DNA from: Bacteroidales bacterium H10
GTDB taxonomy: Bacteria > Bacteroidota > Bacteroidia > Bacteroidales > Muribaculaceae
Assembly (NCBI GenBank): GCA_001701295.1
Contig: DAAV01000053.1
Coordinates: 3,831 to 10,061, forward strand
Length of the DNA stretch: 6,231 nt
Reading direction: 5' to 3'
Part shown: piece by piece, positions 1 to 5,197 of the stretch
Layout: every line of letters begins with the position of its first letter
Position numbering within the stretch: position 1 is the stretch's first letter
Translations under genes and position numbers: made by a program
The notes under the pieces: generated by a model
What the model was told of the DNA's origin: nothing
The model's database searches: none
The model's input: only the letters and a program-made list of their open reading frames with translations

Positions 1-599
1 TGGTCGCTTATCCGTTGCTCTATAGGCCTATAGCCGGTAATTCACTCAAAAAGTGGCGCGTAATGGCTGCATCTGTAGTCGCATGTATTGTAGGACTTGA
101 ACTGGGTGCGCTTCTCGTGACCGGAGAAACGGAACTTTCCGGGATAACGGCTTTGCCCACATCGCAGTTCCTCATGTTCATGCTGCCCATCCATCTCGCT
201 ATCGGACTTTGCGAAGGGTTGGCCACAGGTGTGGTTCTTTGTTTTGTAATGTCCTACAGACCGGAAATGCTTTATCGTCCCGGTGTGCAAAACGAATATT
301 CCGGCAAATCCGAGAAACTGACAAAACGCTCGAAGGTGGTGCTGTCTGTATTTGCCGGACTTGCGATTGTAATGGGAGTGGCTTTCACTTGGGTGGCGTC
401 TTCCGACCCCGATGGCCTTGAATGGTCCATATCCAAACTTACCGGTAGTACAGAACTTGCCCCGGCCGTCACACCGGTGACGGCCCTCATGCCTGATTAT
501 GACTCGACATTTGCCGGAGTGCTCGGCGGATTGATTGTGGTGGCACTGATCTGGGGATTCTGTTCGATAATTTTCAGAAAACGTCATGTCAAAGCTTGA
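1..599 (+). CDS. cbiM: CbiM-type ECF metal-ion permease with C-terminal CbiN-like PDGLE domain (5' end missing)
   Basis: This is the substrate-capture (S) component of an energy-coupling-factor importer for Co2+ or Ni2+ in the inner membrane. The frame is open from base 3 to the left edge, so the gene begins outside the window; the TTG at 15 is internal and not a start. About 198 residues are visible. The first part has two hydrophobic segments. The second contains HLAIGLCEG, which resembles the last conserved helix of CbiM. A hydrophilic linker follows, then a helix ending in SSDPDGLEW (visible residues about 133-141), the hallmark of the PDGLE/CbiN-like domain, and a last membrane helix before the basic end FRKRHVKA. 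The layout is therefore CbiM fused to a CbiN-like two-helix tail, as in several Co/Ni transporters. The metal-binding N-terminus is not visible, so cobalt and nickel cannot be told apart. The last 14 bases overlap the start of cbiQ. Confidence 0.88.
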   Translation, partial: VAYPLLYRPIAGNSLKKWRVMAASVVACIVGLELGALLVTGETELSGITALPTSQFLMFMLPIHLAIGLCEGLATGVVLCFVMSYRPEMLYRPGVQNEYSGKSEKLTKRSKVVLSVFAGLAIVMGVAFTWVASSDPDGLEWSISKLTGSTELAPAVTPVTALMPDYDSTFAGVLGGLIVVALIWGFCSIIFRKRHVKA

Positions 600-1359
600 A
601 TCCGCGCTTTTGTCGCTCAATTCGTTGAGTCGGCCTTTAGCCGGAAATATAAGCTCCGCGGCATGGCTGGCCGTGACTGTCATATATCTCGTGGCCGTAC
701 TCAGCATACCGTTGTCCGCGCCCGAGCGGCTTGTCTGGTTCGCGGTTTATCCGGTCGTCCAGTCCGAGGTGTCAGGTATTGGCTTTGCCAGAGTGTTTAT
801 GAAATCACTGTGGGTTCTGCCTCTTGTGGTCATGGTCGGGATTTTCAATCCGTTCATAGATCGGGAGACGGCATTTACAATAGGCGGTGTGATCGTGAGC
901 AAAGGCTGGGTCAGCTTCTTCTCGATCGCATTGAGAGGTATTCTCGCTGTGCAGGCCCTTGTGTTGTTGACTCTCTCATCAGGATTCTATGACGTATGCG
1001 ATTCTTTACGCCGTATGGGATGCCCGCGGATTCTTGTCACCCAGATGCAGTTTACCTACCGCTATATGATGGTGGTCATAGAAGAGGCCGTATGGATGGA
1101 CCGTGCGCGTAAGTCCAGAGGATTCGGGCGCAGAAGCTATCCGTTACGTATGTGGGGACGCATGGTAGGTCAGCTTCTGGTGCGGAGTTATGACAGAGCC
1201 TCCCGTATAAACCGGGCTATGCTTGCGCGAGGGTTTGACGGGACTGTTCCTGTGACGGGACGCAGAGTGATGGACGCCCGTTCATGGCTGTTTATTGTAG
1301 TGTGGACCTTTGTGGCGGTTGTGCTTCGATTTGTGAACCTGTCCGCCCTCTTTATATAA
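586..1359 (+). CDS. cbiQ: ECF transporter transmembrane coupling protein CbiQ
   Basis: This 257-residue T component links the substrate-binding permease to the ATPase in the inner membrane. Hydrophobic segments lie near residues 25-42, 46-58, 74-88, 108-130 and 233-250. FNPF (87-90) sits where CbiQ/EcfT proteins carry a conserved N-P motif. The cytoplasmic region carries the two Ala-Arg coupling motifs that dock on the ATPase: ARK at 174-176 (in MDRARKSRGF) and ARG at 214-216 (in AMLARGFDG). Length and motif order fit the family. The ATG at 586 lies inside the end of cbiM (14-base overlap), which suggests translational coupling, and no Shine-Dalgarno sequence is seen, as usual for Bacteroidota. 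cbiO follows after 21 bases. Confidence 0.93.
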   Translation: MSKLESALLSLNSLSRPLAGNISSAAWLAVTVIYLVAVLSIPLSAPERLVWFAVYPVVQSEVSGIGFARVFMKSLWVLPLVVMVGIFNPFIDRETAFTIGGVIVSKGWVSFFSIALRGILAVQALVLLTLSSGFYDVCDSLRRMGCPRILVTQMQFTYRYMMVVIEEAVWMDRARKSRGFGRRSYPLRMWGRMVGQLLVRSYDRASRINRAMLARGFDGTVPVTGRRVMDARSWLFIVVWTFVAVVLRFVNLSALFI

Positions 1360-1380
1360 TGTAATTTTTATAGTCAAGAT

Positions 1381-2127
1381 ATGAGTCATCACTATATTCA
1401 GTTCAAAGATGTGCATTTCAGTTATGCACGCGGACCGGAGGTCTTGTGTGGAATCGATTTCAGAATCACCCTCGGAGAACATGTGGCGTTGCTCGGCCTT
1501 AACGGATCGGGAAAGTCGACACTTCTGCTTCAGATCAACGGCCTGCTGATGCCGACGCGCGGAGAAGTGGTGATCGGGGATATTCCTGTGACTAAAAAAA
1601 CGCTCCGCATAGTTCGTCAGACGGTCGGTATGGTGTTTCAGAATTCCGATGATATGCTTTTTATGCCTACGATAGGGGAGGATGTTGGATTCGGTCCACG
1701 CAATATGGGTCTTCCCGAGGGGGAAGTCAAGCGCCGCGTGGATGGCGCACTGGATGCCGTCGGACTGTCCGGACTTGGTGACAGACCGGCGTTTTCATTG
1801 TCGGGAGGACAAAGAAGGGCGGCAGCCATAGCGTCGGTACTCTCGATGGAACCCGATATTCTGGTGCTTGACGAACCGTCGGCCAACCTTGACGCACGGG
1901 CGCGCAGACAGTTGATCGAAATACTTAAAAAGTTCAGACATACCATACTCCTTGCGACTCACGACACAGACATGGCGTTGGAGCTATGCCAGCGGTCGCT
2001 TGTCATAGAAGCGGGCAAGATAATAGCCGATGCGCCCACCATGTCGTTGGCTGTGGCTCCAGACTCTCCGGCTGTCAGTCTGTTCAGGACTTCAGAGGCT
2101 CCGGTGTTTAATCCGGCCACTAACTGA
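1381..2127 (+). CDS. cbiO: ECF transporter ATP-binding protein CbiO
   Basis: This 248-residue ABC ATPase powers the Co/Ni importer formed with the two preceding genes. All nucleotide-binding motifs are present: Walker A GLNGSGKST (39-47), Q-loop VFQNSDD (Q87), signature LSGGQRR (140-146), Walker B ILVLDEP with catalytic Glu165, D-loop SANLD, and switch His194 in ATHD. VFQNSDDMLF matches the VFQNPDDQLF-like Q-loop typical of CbiO/EcfA, with Ser in place of Pro. Only one ATPase gene is visible, so a CbiO homodimer is expected, as in other metal-type (group I) ECF systems. The stop overlaps the 3' end of the opposing glycosylase gene by 8 bases, so the operon probably ends here. No rho-independent terminator hairpin is apparent at the junction. 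Confidence 0.95.
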   Translation: MSHHYIQFKDVHFSYARGPEVLCGIDFRITLGEHVALLGLNGSGKSTLLLQINGLLMPTRGEVVIGDIPVTKKTLRIVRQTVGMVFQNSDDMLFMPTIGEDVGFGPRNMGLPEGEVKRRVDGALDAVGLSGLGDRPAFSLSGGQRRAAAIASVLSMEPDILVLDEPSANLDARARRQLIEILKKFRHTILLATHDTDMALELCQRSLVIEAGKIIADAPTMSLAVAPDSPAVSLFRTSEAPVFNPATN

Positions 2128-2704
2128 TTATGCCTGCCGCTTTAAATAATCGTGCGTAATATTCAGCCTTTTTCTCAAGCTTCAGAGGATATGCGCGGCT
2201 TGTGGAAGGCATACGCCATATTTCCAAACCGTCCGGTCCCTTTACCATCTCGCCCATCTTGGGAGCGGGCGTACCGGTTATATCTGCGATTACACCTGCG
2301 GCTTTCTCTCCTGTAGTGGCTATACAACGGCATTCCGGCATCTTTTTCAACAGTCGGTCGAGCGGAACCGGCTCGACTATTTCGAGAAATTTGTCTGATG
2401 CGTTTCCTTTCAGGCGGCGGATCTTGTGACCGGTGTCATTAAGAGCGATACCTTTTTCATTCAGCAGACGTTTGATTTTGTCAAGATCAAAATCTTTGGA
2501 CCCTTCGCGTAACAGAGAGGTTCGGTCGCCGCAAAAAATCAATCCCATCATATACCAGAAATCGTTGGTGCGGTTGGGATAATAAAAATTCATGGCCCAG
2601 CGTTTGGACTGAGGAGGGAATGTCCCCATCACCAGTACTTTCGCGTGTTCAGGTATGTAGGGTTCCCATGGATGCGTCTCAAGTTCTATATCGTTATATT
2701 CCAT
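2120..2704 (-). CDS. Uracil-DNA glycosylase superfamily protein
   Basis: This 194-residue protein is predicted to remove damaged or deaminated bases (uracil or hypoxanthine) from DNA in base excision repair. Superfamily motif 1 is seen as VLVMGTFPP (23-31), followed by YYPNRTNDFW (41-50) and the C-terminal motif 2, MPSTSRA (165-171), which resembles the LPSTSPA loop that inserts into DNA. The GQDPYH motif of classical Ung (family 1) is absent, so this is not Ung. Spacing and the NDFW motif look most like the family 6 (hypoxanthine-DNA glycosylase-like) group or its Bacteroidota relatives, in which an Asn around this motif is thought to take part in catalysis (N47 here; inference). Substrate specificity is not certain. 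The gene is monocistronic as far as seen, divergent from smpB and convergent with cbiO. No good promoter match was found in the 61 bp upstream on this strand. Confidence 0.82.
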   Translation of the reverse strand: MEYNDIELETHPWEPYIPEHAKVLVMGTFPPQSKRWAMNFYYPNRTNDFWYMMGLIFCGDRTSLLREGSKDFDLDKIKRLLNEKGIALNDTGHKIRRLKGNASDKFLEIVEPVPLDRLLKKMPECRCIATTGEKAAGVIADITGTPAPKMGEMVKGPDGLEIWRMPSTSRAYPLKLEKKAEYYARLFKAAGIIS

Positions 2705-2753
2705 TTTGATTCGTTTTTTCGGTAATTAAACGTGTCAAGTGAAATAAATGTTT

Positions 2754-2761
2754 TATCTTTG
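2754..2761 (+). promoter_or_regulatory. Bacteroidota-type -7 promoter box for smpB
   Basis: TATCTTTG matches the TAnnTTTG -7 consensus of the Bacteroidota primary sigma factor at every defined position. The expected -33 TTTG element about 19-21 bases upstream is poorly conserved; only a weak GTG-containing match lies near 2731-2734. The box ends four bases before the ATG at 2766, so transcription would start at or right next to the start codon. This favours 2766 as the smpB start over the in-frame ATG at 2748, which lies upstream of the box. Confidence 0.6.
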
Positions 2762-2765
2762 TATT

Positions 2766-3218
2766 ATGAAAGCCAATGAGGTAAATATTAGAAATAAACG
2801 TGCCCGCTTCGATTATGAGATAACCGACACGTATATCGCGGGCATCGTGCTCACCGGTACAGAGATCAAGTCTATCCGCGACGGAAAGGCATCGCTGGTC
2901 GACACATACTGTCTTGTCGAGAATGGCCAGGTATGGGTGAAAGGAATGAATATATCCGAATATTTTTATGGTTCGTATAACAATCATGTGGCGCGTCGTG
3001 ACCGTAAATTACTGTTGAACCGCAAGGAAATCCAGAAACTTCAGAAAGCGTCGGAAGATCCCGGTTATACCATTGTGCCGATGAAAGTGTTTATAAACGA
3101 CCGGGGACTTGCCAAGATGCAGATCGGTGTCGGCCGTGGTAAGAAACAGTATGATAAACGCCAGTCGATACGCGAGCGTGAAGACAAACGCGCCATCGAC
3201 CGCATGTTCAAGAAGTAA
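2766..3218 (+). CDS. smpB: SsrA-binding protein SmpB
   Basis: SmpB binds tmRNA (SsrA) and carries it to stalled ribosomes for trans-translation. The 150-residue protein has the usual family length. Conserved parts are the start [12 protein letters not shown] (7-18), GTEIKSIR (31-38), GKASLVDTY (40-48), the RRDRKLLL stretch (77-84), [10 protein letters not shown] (123-132) and a basic C-terminal tail ending RMFKK that would enter the mRNA channel. The ATG at 2766 was chosen because [13 protein letters not shown] aligns with the start of Bacteroides SmpB. The in-frame ATG at 2748 would add six non-conserved residues and overlap the promoter box. The stop TAA shares one base with the ATG of the next gene (TAATG), so the two are very likely co-transcribed and translationally coupled. 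No ssrA gene lies in the window. Confidence 0.97.
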   Translation: MKANEVNIRNKRARFDYEITDTYIAGIVLTGTEIKSIRDGKASLVDTYCLVENGQVWVKGMNISEYFYGSYNNHVARRDRKLLLNRKEIQKLQKASEDPGYTIVPMKVFINDRGLAKMQIGVGRGKKQYDKRQSIREREDKRAIDRMFKK

Positions 3219-5005
3219 TGAGACCGCTTGAACTTCTTGCCCCGGCAGCCGACAGGAATGTGGCTGTCCAGGCGATTCTGCATGGAGCTGACGCTGTCTA
3301 TATGGGCGGTCCGAGTCATGGAGCGCGTAAAAAGGCTTCCAATTCGATTGATGATATACGCGAGGTTGTAAGTTTCGCACATCGCTACCGTGCCCGTGTC
3401 TACGTCACGGTCAATACGCTTGTGTATGGTCACGAACTGAATTCTGTCGAAAAGCTGTGCCGCGAACTTTATGATGCCGGAGTAGATGCGCTTATTGTGC
3501 AGGATATGTCACTTCTGAGATTGAATCTTCCGCCTCTGGCGCTTCATGCAAGCACGCAGTGTGATACGCGGACTCCTGATAAAGCCAGGTTTCTGCAGGA
3601 TGTAGGATTCTCGCAGATAGTCCTTGCGCGTGAATTGTCGCTTGATGAGATCAGAGAGATCGCATCGAGGGTAACGGTGCCGTTGGAATGTTTTGTGCAT
3701 GGAGCGTTGTGTGTCAGTTATTCAGGCAGGTGCGGCGCCAGCCAGATGTCGCTGGGGCGTTCGGCCAATCGGGGTGAGTGCGCGCAGATGTGTCGGCTTC
3801 CATATGCATTGCGTAACGGTCGCGGGGAAGTGGTGGAGAAAGACAAATATCTTCTTTCCTTACGCGATTTCAACGCTTCCGGACGCATTGAGGAACTTAT
3901 TCTGGCCGGAGTGTCATCGTTCAAGATCGAGGGACGCCTAAAGGATGCCGATTATGTAAAAAATGTGACTGCTGCCTATCGTAAGGCTATAGACAGTGTG
4001 ATCGCCCGTTATCCCGACAGATTCAGACGTTCGTCGTTCGGAGCGTCGGAGATTGCATTTACTCCCGATCTGTCTAAGAGTTTCAACCGGGGATTTACAG
4101 AATATTTCCTCGGAGGTAGAAAAAAAAACTCGATGGCTTCTCTCCGAACGCCCAAATCGATGGGAGAGATCATACATGATCCTGAACAGTTGAATAATGG
4201 TGACGGTATCAGTTTTTTCAATGCTGCCGGCGAATATGAAGGAGTCGGCGTAAACCGTGTCGAGAATGGCCGGATAATAGGATCAAGACCTTTCCGGCTT
4301 CCGAAAGGTGCGGAAATACATCGTACACTTGACCGTCGTTGGCAGAATCTTATGTCGCGGGACACGGCCGTGCGTACTGTCAGTGTGGATATCTCTATTG
4401 ACGAGAATGGGATCTCTGCGGAAGATGAAAGGGGAGTGAAAGTGCGTCTGGCATTGGATGTGGAAAAATCCCCTGCCCGAAAACCTATGGATCCGCGTCC
4501 TGTTTTCGCCAAATTGGGAGGCACTGCTTATCGGCTCGGCAAATTTGAGAATCATCTTGATTGCAGTACTTTTATTCCTGCCTCTCAACTGACCGCGTTG
4601 CGCAGACGTCTTGTAGAGGCTCTTGACAATGCCAATCTTACTACATATCCGTATGATTACAGGCGACCTGAAACGGCTGTGCCGTACCCGGGCGATGAAC
4701 TGGACGCGCGCGATAATGTCGCTAATCCTTTATCGCGAAAGTTCTACGAAGAGCACGGGGTGAAAAAAATCATTCCGGCGATAGAGGTCGAGAGGCCGGC
4801 TGGAGAAACCGTTGTCATGACTACACGCTATTGCCTGCGCCGGGAATTAGGATGCTGTCTTAAAGACCCCTCTGTACATCAGTCCCGTCGCGCACGCTAT
4901 GCGGCCCCTCTCACCATATCGACAGGCCCTCACACATTCCGTCTCGATTTCGACTGCCGCCGCTGCGAGATGAACGTCATAACCATCCCAAACCCGGATA
5001 ACTAA
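3218..5005 (+). CDS. Long U32 family protein, RlhA-like (putative RNA hydroxylation factor; 'peptidase U32')
   Basis: This 595-residue protein belongs to family U32, historically called collagenase-like peptidases. Characterised bacterial members (RlhA, TrhP, UbiU/V) are hydroxylation factors for 23S rRNA, tRNA or ubiquinone, and UbiU/V carry an Fe-S cluster. The N-terminal barrel starts LELLAPAADRNVAVQAI and contains the U32 signature ECFVHGALCVSYSGRC (157-172) followed by GRSANRGECAQMCR. The candidate cluster ligands are C165, C172, C188 and C192. KIEGR (236-240) is also typical. A middle region (about 370-470) matches the position of DUF3656 in long U32 proteins. The C-terminus has a second cysteine set in RYCLRRELGCC and FDCRRCEM (C539, C546/C547, C580, C583), as in RlhA-type proteins. 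Length and layout favour an RlhA-like role on rRNA, but that assignment is inference. The start overlaps the smpB stop. A run of nine A at 4120-4128 is slippage-prone. Confidence 0.88.
   Translation: MRPLELLAPAADRNVAVQAILHGADAVYMGGPSHGARKKASNSIDDIREVVSFAHRYRARVYVTVNTLVYGHELNSVEKLCRELYDAGVDALIVQDMSLLRLNLPPLALHASTQCDTRTPDKARFLQDVGFSQIVLARELSLDEIREIASRVTVPLECFVHGALCVSYSGRCGASQMSLGRSANRGECAQMCRLPYALRNGRGEVVEKDKYLLSLRDFNASGRIEELILAGVSSFKIEGRLKDADYVKNVTAAYRKAIDSVIARYPDRFRRSSFGASEIAFTPDLSKSFNRGFTEYFLGGRKKNSMASLRTPKSMGEIIHDPEQLNNGDGISFFNAAGEYEGVGVNRVENGRIIGSRPFRLPKGAEIHRTLDRRWQNLMSRDTAVRTVSVDISIDENGISAEDERGVKVRLALDVEKSPARKPMDPRPVFAKLGGTAYRLGKFENHLDCSTFIPASQLTALRRRLVEALDNANLTTYPYDYRRPETAVPYPGDELDARDNVANPLSRKFYEEHGVKKIIPAIEVERPAGETVVMTTRYCLRRELGCCLKDPSVHQSRRARYAAPLTISTGPHTFRLDFDCRRCEMNVITIPNPDN
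4120..4128 (+). repeat. A9 homopolymer inside the U32 gene
   Basis: Nine consecutive A residues span the end of the Arg301 codon through Lys302, Lys303 and part of Asn304, just after the U32 barrel. Adding one A gives a stop after about 20 further codons, and losing one gives a stop after about 24. The visible reading frame is intact. Confidence 0.9.
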
Positions 5006-5187
5006 TTTAGATGCCTTTAACAGTCAGGCTCTTGTGTAATTTGTTATAATGTTGTTACTTTCCTCTACAAGCTTGGTTTGCTTATGCCGGTGTTCAACTC
5101 CTTCCGATGTCTTTGCAAATTTGCGGACCGGGCTGCGATGCACCACAAAGTTAATTACATTGCACCAGAAGGTATGTCGAATGGCCG
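5006..5187. other. Non-coding stretch between convergent stops; 3' flank of the IS110-family transposase
   Basis: These 182 bases separate the U32 stop from the transposase stop and hold no credible gene. They should contain one end of the insertion sequence, but IS110 elements lack obvious terminal inverted repeats and target duplications, so the boundary cannot be placed. Structures visible inside are a TTGTTA direct repeat at 5041-5046 and 5052-5057, the perfect palindrome GCAAATTTGC at 5115-5124, a 12-base imperfect direct repeat (5139-5150 and 5161-5172), and RNA helices described separately. A short GCCT/AGGC stem (5013-5029) follows the U32 gene but has no U-tract, so it is not called a terminator. 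Confidence 0.7.
5139..5172. repeat. Imperfect 12-base direct repeat in the IS 3' flank
   Basis: TGCACCACAAAG (5139-5150) and TGCACCAGAAGG (5161-5172) match at 10 of 12 positions, with the first seven bases identical and starts 22 bases apart. Both copies take part in the predicted helices of the candidate bridge RNA. Confidence 0.7.
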
Positions 5188-5197
5188 TCAGGCCATT
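5180..5197 (-). other. Hairpin enclosing the transposase stop codon
   Basis: AATGGCC and GGCCATT form a perfect 7-bp stem around a 4-base loop. Read on the minus strand the loop is TGAC, so it contains the TGA stop of the transposase. There is no U-tract after it, so it is not a standard intrinsic terminator. It may be the first stem of a downstream structured RNA. Confidence 0.6.

Larger units (their letters stand above)
5067..5197 (-). ncRNA. Candidate bridge RNA (seekRNA) of the IS110-family element
   Basis: Read on the transposase strand, three helices line up. First is a 7-bp stem with a 4-base loop (5197-5180). Second is a 10-bp helix pairing 5172-5163 with 5109-5100, which encloses a 12-base one-sided loop (5162-5151) and an inner helix pairing 5150-5146 with 5115-5111. 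Third is a 6-bp hairpin (5085-5080 with 5072-5067). The second and third helices contain G:U pairs that become A-C mismatches in RNA of the other strand, which favours the minus strand. IS110-family elements encode a bridge RNA with a 5' stem-loop and two internal-loop stems, and in the IS1111 group it lies downstream of the transposase gene. The exact ends, the guide loops and expression are not shown by the sequence. If the element belongs to the IS110 group proper, the RNA would instead lie upstream, beyond the right edge. Confidence 0.38.

Noticed and set aside
15..17. TTG as a start codon for the first gene
   Set aside because: The frame is open to the window edge and the visible part starts in the middle of a CbiM-like protein.
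42..707. Long open frame (221 codons) on the minus strand opposite cbiM/cbiQ
   Set aside because: The translation is rich in His, Ser and Arg, has no recognisable motif, and mirrors a clear membrane-protein gene on the other strand. It is a shadow.
2748..2765. In-frame ATG at 2748 as the start of smpB
   Set aside because: It adds six residues not seen in SmpB proteins, and the promoter box lies between it and the ATG at 2766.
5013..5029. Stem GCCT/AGGC after the U32 gene as a terminator
   Set aside because: Only four base pairs with a nine-base loop and no U-tract.
5038..5045. TAATTTG as a -7 promoter box on the plus strand
   Set aside because: One base short of TAnnTTTG, no -33 match was noted, and nothing on that strand downstream looks like a gene.
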